From Cupriavidus cauae (GTDB lineage Bacteria > Pseudomonadota > Gammaproteobacteria > Burkholderiales > Burkholderiaceae), in assembly GCF_008632125.1 (NCBI RefSeq), contig NZ_VWRN01000071.1, forward strand, positions 1 through 64,000: a stretch of DNA of 64,000 nt, given 5' to 3'. Below the pieces are notes generated by a model, which was given only the letters and a program-made list of their open reading frames with translations, searched no databases and was not told where the DNA came from. Position 1 is the stretch's first letter, and every line of letters begins with the position of its first letter. Made by a program: the position numbers and the translations under genes. Of the stretch, positions 1 through 10,401 are shown piece after piece.

Positions 1-18
1 TCTCTCCGCCGCCTTTAC

Positions 19-651
19 CTAGGCGGCGCTCGCCGCGTGGGGCGGCACCGCCCGCGCCGGCGTCGTCGTCGAAATCGGCGGCTTGCGGCTGGAGGGCAGC
101 GCGCTGACCGCGCCGGGTCGCGGCGGCACCTTGGCGGCCTCGGCCAACTGGCGCTTCTGCGCTTCGGGCAGTTGCTGGTAGCGGTCCCAGGCCTCGGTCT
201 TGCGCTCGACCGGCACGGTGCGATGGATCTGGAAGTTCTCGCGCGCCAGCCTGCGCTGCTCCGGCGTCAACTGCGCCCACTCGGTCATGCGCGCATGCAC
301 GCGCTGCTGCTCGGCCGGCGACAGTTCCTGGAAGCGGGCGGCGATGCGCAGCCATTTGCGGCGATGGACCTCGGTCAGCGTGTTCCACTGGCCGGCCAGC
401 GGCGCGAGCACGCGCTGCTGGGCCGCCGTCAGCTCGGACCAGGCGGGGCGGGCCGTACGGACTGCCGCGCTGGTGGCCGCGCTGGTGCCCGGCCTGGCCG
501 CCGGGCTCGAAGCCTTGGCCCCCGGCTCGACGGCATCGTGGGCATGCGCGGCGGGCGGCGTCAGGCACCACAGCACCATGGCGCCAAGGCCGGCGCCCAG
601 CAGCAGCGCCAGGCCGCGGCGCGTGCGGATCCTCGCCGGCTTATTCGCCAT
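19..651 (-). CDS. DUF3106 family periplasmic/membrane-anchored protein
   Basis: 210 aa protein of unknown function. A basic N-terminus and one hydrophobic segment (about residues 14-32, ending in an Ala-His-Ala-His stretch) suggest a signal peptide or membrane anchor. A low-complexity Ala/Pro/Ser linker follows, then a helical core (about 65-165) with recurring LTAAQQ, LSPAEQQ, LTPEQRR and LPEAQKR motifs typical of DUF3106, and a Pro-rich tail. The ATG at 651 was chosen because it gives the hydrophobic N-terminus and overlaps the end of the upstream DUF3619 gene by 11 nt; the frame stays open further upstream only as a shadow of that gene. It is the third gene of a sigma-factor operon, so a sensing or envelope role is plausible but inferred. 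Confidence 0.82.
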   Translation of the reverse strand: MANKPARIRTRRGLALLLGAGLGAMVLWCLTPPAAHAHDAVEPGAKASSPAARPGTSAATSAAVRTARPAWSELTAAQQRVLAPLAGQWNTLTEVHRRKWLRIAARFQELSPAEQQRVHARMTEWAQLTPEQRRLARENFQIHRTVPVERKTEAWDRYQQLPEAQKRQLAEAAKVPPRPGAVSALPSSRKPPISTTTPARAVPPHAASAA

Positions 652-1069
652 GCTTGAGGAAGACATGGAAGCCCTCGTCCGCGTAGGCGGCGGGCGGCAG
701 TTCGTCGAGCAACATGGCGGCGTCGACATCGGCGAGTTCCTCGATCCGCTGCTGCTGTTGCCATTGGTAGATGCCGGCGAGTCCGCCGGCCAGCGCGACC
801 AGCGTCCATACCAGGCCGAGCCGGCGCACCCAGTCGCCCAGCGGCCGCATGGCGCGGCGAGCGTCGCCGTGCAGCGACGGGCCGGCCGCGGCAAGGCGGG
901 GTGATGTTTGAGGCGCTTCGACGCGGCGGCGCGACAGCGCCACGCGGCGTGCGGCGGCCAGCCGGTCGGCGATGTCGGCCGGCACCTGGTGGGCGGAGGC
1001 GTCCAGCATGGCGGTGATCTGCCGGGCCAGGCGGCGTTGCTCGATCTCGGATGCGTTTCTGCTGTTCAT
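641..1069 (-). CDS. DUF3619 family single-span membrane protein, possible anti-sigma partner
   Basis: 142 aa. A charged cytosolic N-terminal part (residues 1-80, with a RRLARQI helix and basic patches) precedes one transmembrane helix (about 84-101), followed by a short acidic exported tail ending in KHGE. Family: DUF3619, regularly found directly after an ECF sigma gene in Burkholderiales. The start ATG at 1069 overlaps the sigma stop codon (ATGA), indicating translational coupling. The layout of cytosolic domain, single span and short periplasmic tail matches anti-sigma factors, but no zinc-binding HxxxCxxC motif is visible, so that role is an inference from context. Confidence 0.82.
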   Translation of the reverse strand: MNSRNASEIEQRRLARQITAMLDASAHQVPADIADRLAAARRVALSRRRVEAPQTSPRLAAAGPSLHGDARRAMRPLGDWVRRLGLVWTLVALAGGLAGIYQWQQQQRIEELADVDAAMLLDELPPAAYADEGFHVFLKHGE

Positions 1070-1632
1070 AGTCGGAGTCCCCGGGCGCGCAGCGCCTGCG
1101 CCAGGGCATGCGTGGCGCGCGAACAGTGGGTCTTGACGCTGCCTTCGGAACATCCCATGGCAGCGGCCGTTTCCGCGACGTCCATATCCTCCCAGTAACG
1201 CAGCAGGAAGGCCTCCCGTTGACGGGTGGGCAGGCGCTGCACTTCTTCCTCGATGATGCGCATGGTCTGCACGCGCTCGAACCGGTCTGCGCTGCTCTCG
1301 GCGGCCTGCGAACCCGGCTCGCTCTCCAGCGCCTCGAGCAGGTCGGCGTCCTCGCCGTCGCGCTCGTCGCGCAGGTTCGAGAACAGCGTGACCCAGGTAT
1401 TGCGCACCTTCTGGCGGCGAAACCAGTCGTGGATGGTGTTCTGCAGGATGCGCTGGAACAGCGGCGGCAACTCGGCCGGGCCGCGGTCGCCGTATTTTTC
1501 GGCCAGCTTGATCATCGCGTCCTGGACGATGTCCAGGGCCGCCTGTTCGTCCCGTACCGCGAATACCGCGTGCTTGAAGGCGCGGCGTTCGGCGCTGGCG
1601 AGAAAATCGGATAGTTCCTGTTCGGTTGCCAT
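1066..1632 (-). CDS. ECF-type RNA polymerase sigma factor (sigma-70 family)
   Basis: 188 aa. Sigma region 2 spans about residues 15-85 (RAFKHAVFAVRDEQAALDIV, then a DWFRRQK helix). An acidic linker (ERDGEDADLLEALESEPG) follows, and region 4 lies at about 130-185 with the helix-turn-helix (RLPTRQREAFLLRYWEDMD, AAAMGCSEGSVKTHCSRA). It would redirect RNA polymerase to a small regulon. It is the first gene of a tightly overlapping three-gene unit with DUF3619 and DUF3106 proteins. It is divergent from ilvB, with about 300 bp between. The regulon cannot be told from this sequence. Confidence 0.93.
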   Translation of the reverse strand: MATEQELSDFLASAERRAFKHAVFAVRDEQAALDIVQDAMIKLAEKYGDRGPAELPPLFQRILQNTIHDWFRRQKVRNTWVTLFSNLRDERDGEDADLLEALESEPGSQAAESSADRFERVQTMRIIEEEVQRLPTRQREAFLLRYWEDMDVAETAAAMGCSEGSVKTHCSRATHALAQALRARGLRL

Positions 1633-1937
1633 GCGGCGGGCAAGGGCGGCCGGCGCGCATGCCGCACCATGGCGGGGCGGCCGGCAGCCCGGAAATCAGC
1701 AAAATGCGCCGATGCTAGCAAATAACCGGGCGGCCGTGTCGCCCCGGCGACACGATACGAGACCATAGACCGTGCTGGTGCGATGCAGTATCATCGACGG
1801 TTCACGACATCAGTGGTTGTCTCATCTGGCCGCTTATGAGGCGGTCTCCCATGCAGACGCGCACCGCTTGAACCCGTGCCACAAGCCCGGCAGAGAGCAT
1901 CCAAACAATTTTTTGCCGAAAATTGCAAAGGACTGAC
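1633..1937. other. Divergent intergenic region between the sigma operon and ilvB
   Basis: 305 bp holding the 5 prime regions of both the sigma operon and ilvBH. No clear sigma-70 promoter was found; a TATCAT hexamer near 1790 lacks a convincing -35. A GTG-initiated frame from 1772 to 1936 (54 codons) starts with branched-chain residues (V/L/V, then I/I after three residues) and stops 1 nt before the ilvB ATG. It could be a leader ORF but is unproven. No terminator-like hairpin with a T run was seen. Confidence 0.4.
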
Positions 1938-3700
1938 ATGAACATGCCCAGCGCGGAATTCTCCCACGCCGACAGCAATTCATCCGCCGCACCCGAAATG
2001 ATCGGGGCGGAAATCCTCGTCCACGCACTTGCCGAAGAAGGCGTCGAATACGTCTGGGGTTATCCCGGCGGCGCAGTGCTGTATATCTACGACGAGCTGT
2101 ACAAGCAAAAGAAAATCGAGCACATCCTGGTGCGCCACGAGCAGGCCGCGGTCCACGCCGCGGACGGCTATGCGCGCGCGACCGGCAAGGTGGGCTGCGC
2201 GCTGGTGACCTCGGGTCCCGGCGTGACCAATGCCGTTACCGGCATCGCCACAGCCTATCTGGACTCCATTCCGATGGTCGTGATCACCGGCAACGTGCCG
2301 ACCCACGCGATCGGCCAGGATGCCTTCCAGGAGTGCGACACCGTCGGCATCACGCGCCCGGTGGTCAAGCACAACTTCCTGGTCAAGGACGTGCGCGATC
2401 TGGCGGCGACGATCAAGAAGGCCTTCTATATCGCGGCGACCGGCCGTCCCGGCCCGGTGGTGGTCGACATCCCGAAGGACGTGTCGCGCAATGCCTGCCG
2501 CTACGAGTACCCGAAGGCGATCGACATGCGCTCGTACAACCCCGTCAACAAGGGGCATTCGGGCCAGATCCGCAAGGCATTGGCGCTGCTGCAGAGCGCC
2601 GAGCGGCCGCTGATCTATTCCGGCGGCGGCGTGGTGCTGGCCAATGCCAGCGACGAGCTGCGCCAGCTGGCCGCGCTGACCGGCCATCCGGTCACCAACA
2701 CGCTGATGGGCCTGGGCGCGTTCCCCGGCACCAGCAAGCAGTTCGTCGGCATGCTAGGCATGCACGGCACCTACGAAGCCAACATGGCGATGCAGAACTG
2801 CGACGTGCTGATCGCCATCGGCGCGCGCTTCGACGACCGCGTGATCGGCAATCCGGCGCACTTCACCTCGCAGCCGCGCAAGATCATCCATATCGACATC
2901 GACCCCTCGTCGATCTCGAAGCGGGTCAAGGTCGACATCCCCATCGTCGGCAACGTCAAGGACGTGCTGCAGGAGCTGATCGCGCAGCTGCAGGCCAGCG
3001 ACGTCAAGCCCCGCCGCGAGGCGCTGTCGCGCTGGTGGGAGCAGATCGAGCAATGGCGCTCGGTCGACTGCCTGAAGTACGACCGCAACTCCGAGATCAT
3101 CAAGCCGCAGTACGTGATCGAGAAGATCTGGGAACTGACCGGCGGCGATGCCTTCATTTGCTCGGACGTCGGCCAGCACCAGATGTGGGCCGCGCAGTTC
3201 TACAAGTTCGACCAGCCGCGCCGCTGGATCAACTCGGGCGGCCTCGGCACGATGGGCGTGGGCCTGCCGTACGCGATGGGCATCAAGAAGGCGTTCCCGG
3301 ACAAGGAGGTCGTCACCGTGACCGGTGAGGGCTCGATCCAGATGTGCATCCAGGAACTGTCGACCTGCCTGCAGTACGACACCCCGGTCAAGATCTGCGC
3401 GTTGAACAACCGCTATCTGGGCATGGTGCGCCAGTGGCAGGAGATCGAGTACGACAACCGCTACTCGCATTCCTACATGGACGCGCTGCCCGACTTCGTC
3501 AAGCTGGCCGAGGCCTATGGCCACATCGGCATGCGCATCGAGAAGACCGCCGACGTCGAGCCGGCGCTGCGCGAAGCCTTCCGCCTGAAGGACCGCACCG
3601 TGTTCCTGGACTTCCAGACCGACCCGACCGAAAACGTCTGGCCGATGGTGCAGGCGGGCAAGGGCATTTCGGAAATGCTGCTCGGCGCGGAGGACCTGTG

Positions 3701-3701
<1 letters not shown>
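1938..3701 (+). CDS. ilvB: Acetolactate synthase, catalytic (large) subunit
   Basis: 587 aa, the usual length for IlvB/IlvI. It condenses two pyruvates (or pyruvate and 2-oxobutyrate) to acetolactate or acetohydroxybutyrate, the first common step of Val, Leu and Ile synthesis. Seen: N-terminal TPP domain with the catalytic-Glu region (HEQAAVHAADGYARATGK), central FAD-associated domain, and C-terminal TPP/Mg motif beginning GEGSIQM and ending NN. Start: the ATG at 1938 has AAAGGA 5 nt upstream; an in-frame TTG at 1923 is less likely. Its stop overlaps the ilvH start by one base (TGATG). Confidence 0.97.
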
Positions 3702-5334
<1,633 letters not shown>

Positions 5335-5410
5335 GCGTGCCGAACGCCGCGCCGCCGGGTTTGCCGGCCGGCGCGGCCTCAGCCCCGCAGCCGTTCAGCC
5401 TTCCGTCCCC

Positions 5411-5450
5411 CAGAGGCGGTGGCCATGGCCAGACCATGGTCCGCCGAGGG
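5411..5450. other. Hairpin-forming sequence downstream of ilvC
   Basis: In the 194-bp ilvC-psd gap, GGCGG (5415-5419) and the palindrome CCATGG (5423-5428) can pair with CCATGG (5434-5439) and CCGCC (5441-5445). A second T-rich stretch (GGCTTTTTG) lies some 25 nt later. It may act as a weak terminator or a processing site; the T run is not adjacent, so this is uncertain. Confidence 0.35.
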
Positions 5451-5528
5451 AAAACGGGCGAGGGCTGGGCGGCTTTTTGTTATCCTTGTCAGACTTGACT
5501 GACCTCCATTGACCTCTTTCCCACCTGC

Positions 5529-6173
5529 ATGAACTATCCCCATCCGCTGATCGCCCGTGAAGGCTGGCCGTTTCTGGCCGGCGCTTTTGTCATTTCGCTG
5601 CTGGTGCATGCCAGCGCGGGATTCTGGTGGGCGCTGCCGTTCTGGATCGTCACGGTGTTCGTGCTGCAGTTCTTCCGCGATCCGCCGCGGCCGATTCCGA
5701 CCCAGCCCAACGCGGTGCTGGCGCCGGCCGACGGACGCATCGTCGCGGTCGAGAAGACCCAGGATCCCTACGCCGGCCGCGAGGCGCTGAAGATCAGCGT
5801 GTTCATGAACGTCTTCAACGTGCATTCGAACCGCGTGTCGGTCGACGGCACCGTCGAGAAGATCGATTATTTCCCCGGCCAGTTCGTCAACGCCGACCTG
5901 GACAAGGCCTCGACCGAGAACGAGCGCAACGCGGTGGTGATCCGCCGCACCGGCGACGGCAAGGTCGTCACGCTGGTGCAGGTCGCCGGCCTGATCGCGC
6001 GGCGCATCCTGTGCTACACGCGCGTCGGCGACACGGTGGCGCGCGGCCAGCGCTACGGCTTCATCCGCTTCGGCTCGCGCGTCGACGTCTATCTGCCGCT
6101 GGACGCCCGGCCGCGCGTGACGATCGGCGAGAAGGTGTCGGCCTCGTCGACGGTCCTCGCCGAGCTGGATTGA
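5529..6173 (+). CDS. psd: Phosphatidylserine decarboxylase proenzyme (small type)
   Basis: 214 aa, the short Psd form. It decarboxylates phosphatidylserine to phosphatidylethanolamine in the inner membrane. Seen: a hydrophobic N-terminus with two short membrane segments (about 14-46), conserved VLAPADGRI and [17 protein letters not shown], and the self-cleavage site Gly182-Ser183 ([11 protein letters not shown]), where Ser becomes the pyruvoyl group. It is followed after 25 nt by pssA, which makes its substrate. Confidence 0.95.
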   Translation: MNYPHPLIAREGWPFLAGAFVISLLVHASAGFWWALPFWIVTVFVLQFFRDPPRPIPTQPNAVLAPADGRIVAVEKTQDPYAGREALKISVFMNVFNVHSNRVSVDGTVEKIDYFPGQFVNADLDKASTENERNAVVIRRTGDGKVVTLVQVAGLIARRILCYTRVGDTVARGQRYGFIRFGSRVDVYLPLDARPRVTIGEKVSASSTVLAELD

Positions 6174-6198
6174 GCCACGGCGATCGAGGAGATTCGGC

Positions 6199-7086
6199 AT
6201 GGGTGCATTCAACCGGCGCAACAAGCGCGTGATCGGCGGCAACGTGACCCATCTGCGGCCGTTCCGCCATAACCAGATGCGGGGCGCGGAGATCGATCCG
6301 GTGGACGACGACGAGCTCGAGGTCGAATACGTGCGCCCGCGCCGGCGCGGCATCTACCTGCTGCCGAACGCCTTCACCACGGCGGCGCTGTTTGCCGGCT
6401 TCTTCGCCATCGTGCAGGCGATGAACATGCGCTTCGATGTCGCCGCGATCGCGATCTTCGCGGCGATGGTGCTCGACGGCATGGACGGCCGCGTGGCGCG
6501 CATCACCAATACGCAGAGCGCCTTCGGCGAGCAGTACGACTCGCTGTCGGACATGACCTCGTTCGGCGTCGCGCCGGCGCTGGTGATGTACGAATGGATC
6601 CTGAAGGACCTCGGCAAGTGGGGCTGGATCGCGGCCTTCGTCTATTGCACCTGCGCGGCGCTGCGGCTGGCGCGCTTCAACGCCAATATCGGCGTGGTCG
6701 ACAAGCGCTTCTTCCAGGGCCTGCCGAGCCCCGCGGCGGCGGCGCTGGTGGCGGGCTTCGTCTGGCTGGCGATCGACAACAAGCTGCCGGTGCGCGAGCT
6801 GTGGATGCCATGGGTGGCGTTCACGATCACGCTGTACGCGGGGCTGTCGATGGTCACCAACGCGCCGTTCTACAGCGGCAAGGCGCTCGACGTGCGCCAC
6901 CGCGTCTCCTTCGGCGTGATGATCCTGGTGATGGTGCTGTTCGTGGTGGTGTCGAGCGATCCGCCGGTGGCGCTGTTCGGGCTGTTCGTCGGCTATGCGA
7001 TCTCCGGCTACGTGCTGTGGGGCTGGCGCGCGATGCACGGCGAGCAGGGCGGCGTGGCGCGTGCCCGGGCGGACGGCTCGGACTGA
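6199..7086 (+). CDS. pssA: CDP-diacylglycerol-serine O-phosphatidyltransferase
   Basis: 295 aa integral membrane enzyme that makes phosphatidylserine from CDP-diacylglycerol and serine. The complete CDP-alcohol phosphotransferase signature is present: D96-G97-x2-A100-R101-x8-G110-x3-D114-x3-D118. About eight membrane helices follow a charged N-terminus of about 50 residues. It sits directly behind psd, so the two consecutive steps to phosphatidylethanolamine are co-expressed. A strong terminator lies 46 nt downstream. Confidence 0.95.
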   Translation: MGAFNRRNKRVIGGNVTHLRPFRHNQMRGAEIDPVDDDELEVEYVRPRRRGIYLLPNAFTTAALFAGFFAIVQAMNMRFDVAAIAIFAAMVLDGMDGRVARITNTQSAFGEQYDSLSDMTSFGVAPALVMYEWILKDLGKWGWIAAFVYCTCAALRLARFNANIGVVDKRFFQGLPSPAAAALVAGFVWLAIDNKLPVRELWMPWVAFTITLYAGLSMVTNAPFYSGKALDVRHRVSFGVMILVMVLFVVVSSDPPVALFGLFVGYAISGYVLWGWRAMHGEQGGVARARADGSD

Positions 7087-7132
7087 CACCGTCCTCGCCG
7101 GAACCATGGCGGATGTCGATTTGATGAACGGG

Positions 7133-7160
7133 AAAGGCGCTTCGGCGCCTTTTTCGTTTT
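7133..7160 (+). terminator. Rho-independent terminator after pssA
   Basis: Perfect 8-bp stem AAAGGCGC (7133-7140), TTCG tetraloop, GCGCCTTT (7145-7152), then TTTCGTTTTT. Ends the ilvC/psd-pssA transcription unit. Confidence 0.9.
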
Positions 7161-7183
7161 TGCGTTTCCTTGCGATTCCCCGC

Positions 7184-7213
7184 TTGTGATGTGCGTCCGA
7201 TTCGCGGTATGTT
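7184..7213 (+). promoter_or_regulatory. Possible sigma-70 promoter of the BON-LysM gene
   Basis: TTGTGA (7184-7189) and TATGTT (7208-7213) with an 18-bp spacer, between the pssA terminator and the gene at 7300. Match quality is moderate. Confidence 0.35.
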
Positions 7214-7299
7214 GCCGTTGCGTCATGCCGCGAGGGCATGGCGGCCCGCCGCGTAGCCATGCCCGGCTACCGACTTGCCACTGACACAAGGAGAATCCC

Positions 7300-7806
7300 A
7301 TGAGCGTGCTGGATTTCATCAAGGAAGCAGGCGAGAAGCTGTTCGGCCGCGAAGCCAAGGCCGCCGAGCCGGCCCAGGCCGCGCCCGCCGCGGATGCCGC
7401 GCAGAAGGCCGAGGCGGCCAACCGCACCGCCGGCGAAGCGATCGAAAACTACATCCGCAAGATGGGTCTCGATGCGACCGGGTTGTCGGTGCAGGTCGAC
7501 GGCGCCCAAGGCAAGGTCACGGTATTTGGTGTCGCGCCGGACCAGGCCACGCGCGAGAAGATCATCCTGTGCTGCGGCAACGTCGAGGGCGTCCAGCAGG
7601 TCGAGGACAAGATGTCGGTCAACGTCGAGTCCGAATCGGCCCAGTGGCACACCGTGGCCAAGGGCGACACGCTGTCGGCGATCGCGCAGAAGTACTACGG
7701 CAAGGCCTCCGCCTACAACGCGATCTTCGAGGCCAACCGGCCGATGCTGTCGCATCCGGACAAGATCTATCCGGGCCAGAAGCTGCGCATTCCGCCGCAG
7801 GCCTGA
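7300..7806 (+). CDS. kbp: BON and LysM domain protein (Kbp/YgaU-like)
   Basis: 168 aa, no signal peptide. Order: a short helical Ala-rich N-terminus, a BON domain (about 48-110, AIENYIRKMG to VEDKMSV) and a C-terminal LysM domain (about 118-166, HTVAKGDTLSAIAQKYYG to IYPGQKLRIP). Architecture and length match E. coli Kbp (YgaU), a cytoplasmic potassium-binding protein. AGGAG lies 8 nt before the ATG. Flanked by terminators, so it is probably monocistronic. Confidence 0.85.
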   Translation: MSVLDFIKEAGEKLFGREAKAAEPAQAAPAADAAQKAEAANRTAGEAIENYIRKMGLDATGLSVQVDGAQGKVTVFGVAPDQATREKIILCCGNVEGVQQVEDKMSVNVESESAQWHTVAKGDTLSAIAQKYYGKASAYNAIFEANRPMLSHPDKIYPGQKLRIPPQA

Positions 7807-7873
7807 TGCTCCTGCCGCGGCCCCGCATCGCGCGGGGCAGGCCGGCGCGCGGCCGCTGGGGAAAACCCGCGTG

Positions 7874-7902
7874 TTGCGCGCCGTTGCCATCTCGGCTATA
7901 TT
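7874..7902 (+). promoter_or_regulatory. Candidate leuA leader promoter
   Basis: TTGCGC (7874-7879), a 17-bp spacer and TATATT (7897-7902). The predicted transcription start falls at about 7909-7910, on the A of the leader peptide ATG, so the mRNA would be leaderless. No Shine-Dalgarno-like purine run precedes that ATG, which fits. Confidence 0.55.
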
Positions 7903-7909
7903 CGCTGCC

Positions 7910-7990
7910 ATGATTTCGCGCCAAGCCCGACTCGCCCGTACCCTGCTAGGTAGCCTACTAGGCAGCCAGGTCGGGACGCGCGCGCGCTGA
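7910..7990 (+). CDS. leuL: Leucine leader peptide of leuA
   Basis: 26-codon ORF directly upstream of a terminator and leuA. It contains the motif LLGSLLGS, encoded CTG CTA GGT AGC CTA CTA GGC AGC (codons 12-19, 7943-7966). Three of its five leucines use CTA, a codon otherwise very rare in this CTG/CTC-dominated sequence. This makes a sensitive ribosome stall site when charged tRNA-Leu is scarce. The control codons sit just upstream of the antiterminator strand (7967-7978). There is no ribosome site; translation is probably leaderless. Identified by position, composition and RNA logic rather than sequence homology. Confidence 0.85.
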   Translation: MISRQARLARTLLGSLLGSQVGTRAR

Positions 7991-8067
7991 GGAAGCGATA
8001 CCTTAACGCGAAGTCGCACAGGATTTATCCACGCCCCGGCCTGCATCCCTGCACGCCGGGGCGTTTT
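7967..8067 (+). promoter_or_regulatory. Leucine transcription attenuator (antiterminator/terminator) of leuA
   Basis: Terminator: CGCCCCGGC (8032-8040) pairs perfectly with GCCGGGGCG (8055-8063), an inner TGCA/TGCA pair (8042-8045, 8050-8053) extends it, and TTTT follows (8064-8067). Antiterminator: 7967-7978 can pair with 8032-8043 (12 positions, one wobble, one mismatch), sequestering the terminator 5 prime arm. A ribosome stalled on the CTA codons at 7955-7960 leaves 7967-7978 free, so leuA is read. A ribosome that reaches the stop at 7988-7990 covers it and the terminator forms. Confidence 0.85.
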
Positions 8068-8174
8068 GCATTGTGCCGCAGCGATCGGCGACGATGCGAA
8101 CAGCCGGCAGCGGGGCACCCGGAACAGAAACCGCCGAAACCCGTTCGAGCACTTATCCCCCAGGAGCGTTTTCC

Positions 8175-9713
8175 ATGTCGGACAAACTGATCATTTTCGA
8201 TACCACCTTGCGCGACGGCGAGCAGTCGCCCGGCGCCTCGATGACGCGCGAGGAGAAGATCCGCATCGCGCGCCAGCTCGAGCGCCTGAAGGTCGATGTG
8301 ATCGAGGCCGGCTTCGCCGCCAGCTCGAACGGCGACTTCGAGGCGATCCGCGCGATCGCGCAGACCGTCAAGGACTCGACCATCTGCTCGCTGGCCCGCG
8401 CCAACGACAAGGACATCGCCCGCGCCGCCGAGGCGCTCAAGCCCGCCAACTCCTTCCGCATCCATACCTTCATCGCCACCTCGGCGCTGCATATGGAAAA
8501 GAAGCTGCGCATGACGCCGGACCAGGTCTACGAGCAGGCGCGCCTGGCGGTGCGTTTCGCGCGCCAGTTCACCGACGACATCGAGTTCTCGCCGGAAGAC
8601 GGCAGCCGCTCCGACATGGACTTCCTGTGCCGCGTGCTCGAGGCCGTGATCGACGAGGGCGCGACCACGATCAACCTGCCGGACACGGTCGGTTATGCGG
8701 TGCCCGAAGGCTATGCCGCGCTGATCCGCTCGGTACGCGAACGCATTCCGAATTCGGACAAGGCGGTGTGGTCGGTGCACTGCCATAACGACCTGGGCAT
8801 GGCGGTGGCGAACTCGCTGGCCGCGGTCAAGCTCGGCGGCGCGCGCCAGATCGAATGCACGATCAACGGCCTGGGCGAGCGCGCCGGCAACACCAGCCTC
8901 GAAGAGGTGGTGATGGCGGTCAAGACGCGGCGCGACTACTTCAATCTGGATGTGGGCGTCGATACCACGCAGATCGTGCCGGCGTCGAAGCTGGTCTCGC
9001 AGATCACCGGCTTCGTGGTGCAGCCGAACAAGGCCGTGGTCGGCGCCAACGCCTTTGCGCACGCCTCCGGCATCCACCAGGACGGCGTGCTGAAGGCGCG
9101 CGACACCTACGAGATCATGCGGGCCGAAGACGTGGGCTGGACCGCGAACAAGATCGTGCTGGGCAAGCTGTCGGGCCGCAACGCGTTCAAGCAGCGCCTG
9201 CAGGAACTCGGCATCGAGCTCGACAGCGAGAGCGAGGTCAATGCCGCCTTCGCGCGCTTCAAGGAGCTGGCCGACCAGAAGGCCGAGATCTTCGACGAGG
9301 ACATCATGGCCATCGTCTCGGACGAGGCCCATGACGCCAACGAGCACTATCGCTTCATCTCGCTGTCGCAGCGCTCGGAAACCGGCGAGCGGCCGCATGC
9401 ACGCGTGGTGTTCAACATGGACGGGCAGGAGTACACCGGCGAAGGCGAGGGCAACGGCCCGGTCGATGCCACGCTGCACGCGATCGAAGGCAAGGTGAAC
9501 AGCGGCGCCGAGCTGGTGCTGTATTCGGTCAACGCGATCACCACCGGCACGCAGGCACAGGGCGAGGTCACGGTGCGGCTGTCGAAGGCCGGCCGCATCG
9601 TCAACGGCGTGGGCACCGATCCGGACATCGTCGCGGCCTCGGCCAAGGCCTATCTGGCCGCGCTGAACAAGCTGCACGACAAGGCGGTGCAGAAGATCAA
9701 TCCGCAGATCTGA
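8175..9713 (+). CDS. leuA: 2-isopropylmalate synthase
   Basis: 512 aa, the long LeuA form with a regulatory domain. It condenses acetyl-CoA and 2-oxoisovalerate, the committed step of leucine synthesis. Seen: the HMGL-like catalytic barrel with [16 protein letters not shown] (residues 8-23), the metal-binding [13 protein letters not shown] and GLGERAGN, and the C-terminal LeuA dimer domain (about 370-505) for leucine feedback. The ATG at 8175 has CAGGAG 8 nt upstream. It lies 107 nt after the leucine attenuator, giving both transcriptional and allosteric control by leucine. Confidence 0.97.
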   Translation: MSDKLIIFDTTLRDGEQSPGASMTREEKIRIARQLERLKVDVIEAGFAASSNGDFEAIRAIAQTVKDSTICSLARANDKDIARAAEALKPANSFRIHTFIATSALHMEKKLRMTPDQVYEQARLAVRFARQFTDDIEFSPEDGSRSDMDFLCRVLEAVIDEGATTINLPDTVGYAVPEGYAALIRSVRERIPNSDKAVWSVHCHNDLGMAVANSLAAVKLGGARQIECTINGLGERAGNTSLEEVVMAVKTRRDYFNLDVGVDTTQIVPASKLVSQITGFVVQPNKAVVGANAFAHASGIHQDGVLKARDTYEIMRAEDVGWTANKIVLGKLSGRNAFKQRLQELGIELDSESEVNAAFARFKELADQKAEIFDEDIMAIVSDEAHDANEHYRFISLSQRSETGERPHARVVFNMDGQEYTGEGEGNGPVDATLHAIEGKVNSGAELVLYSVNAITTGTQAQGEVTVRLSKAGRIVNGVGTDPDIVAASAKAYLAALNKLHDKAVQKINPQI

Positions 9714-9744
9714 TCGCGTCGCCTGCGGGCGCGCCGGACCGCAA

Positions 9745-9790
9745 CGCCGGTCGTTCGCGAGCATGGCTCGCGGACGCCCGGCGTTTTTTT
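9745..9790 (+). terminator. Rho-independent terminator after leuA
   Basis: Nested hairpin: CGCCGG (9745-9750) with CCGGCG (9778-9783), and inside it CGCGAGC (9756-9762) with GCTCGCG (9766-9772), followed by seven T (9784-9790). Confidence 0.92.
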
Positions 9791-9876
9791 CATGGGCGCC
9801 GGCCCAGGCCTGAAACGTGTGGTCCCGCGCCGGCCATCCCTTTCGCAGGTTTCGCTGTCCGCGCCGTGAGCGCTAC

Positions 9877-10401
9877 CTAGCGGATCGTTTCGCGCGGATC
9901 GGCCAGCGGATCGGGCGTGATCTGGGTCTGCCGCAGCACGCCGGCGTCGTCGAAATAGAAGTGGAACAGCGACGGCCAGTTCTCCTCGTGCAGGAAGCGG
10001 TACGACCAGACATCGCGGCGCATCAGCGGAAAATACTGCGTCGGCTCGCGCGGCAGGCCGAAATGCTCGGCGACGTCGCGCTTGGTCCAGGTGCCGATCC
10101 GCGCCTTGTACAGCTCCGTGGTGGTCAGCATCTGGCGGAAGCGCGTCAGCTTGCCGCCGGTATCGAAGTCGGCCGCATAGGCCTGGCGCCCGAGCGGCTG
10201 CTTCGAATAGATCCAGCGCACGGTGCCGTCGTCGAGCCGGTAGATGTCGGTGGGCTCGCCGAAGGTCGCGCGTACCGTGCTCTCGGGCGCGCCGATCAGC
10301 TTCTGCGCCTCCTGTACCGGCTGCAGGTAAACGCACGCCGTCAACAGGGCGCCGCAGGTGCCGAGCGCCAGCCAGCGGCCAATGCTTTCCAGTGCTTTCA
10401 T
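9877..10401 (-). CDS. Outer-membrane-type lipoprotein with BamE/SmpA-like features
   Basis: 174 aa. A lipoprotein signal peptide ends in the lipobox LLTAC with Cys23 as the lipidation site. The mature part starts with a GAPESTVRATFGEPTDIYRLDDGTVRW segment, the pattern of small alpha-beta SmpA/BamE-like lipoproteins in which a helix and two strands follow a (I/L)G.P...V....G.P motif. Exact role unknown. The start at 10401 has GAGG 7 nt upstream. Monocistronic on the minus strand, convergent with leuA and divergent from the binding protein at 10532. Confidence 0.78.
   Translation of the reverse strand: MKALESIGRWLALGTCGALLTACVYLQPVQEAQKLIGAPESTVRATFGEPTDIYRLDDGTVRWIYSKQPLGRQAYAADFDTGGKLTRFRQMLTTTELYKARIGTWTKRDVAEHFGLPREPTQYFPLMRRDVWSYRFLHEENWPSLFHFYFDDAGVLRQTQITPDPLADPRETIR

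Noticed and set aside
1923-1937. TTG start for ilvB
   Set aside because: The ATG at 1938 has AAAGGA correctly spaced; starting at TTG would place the ribosome site inside the coding sequence.
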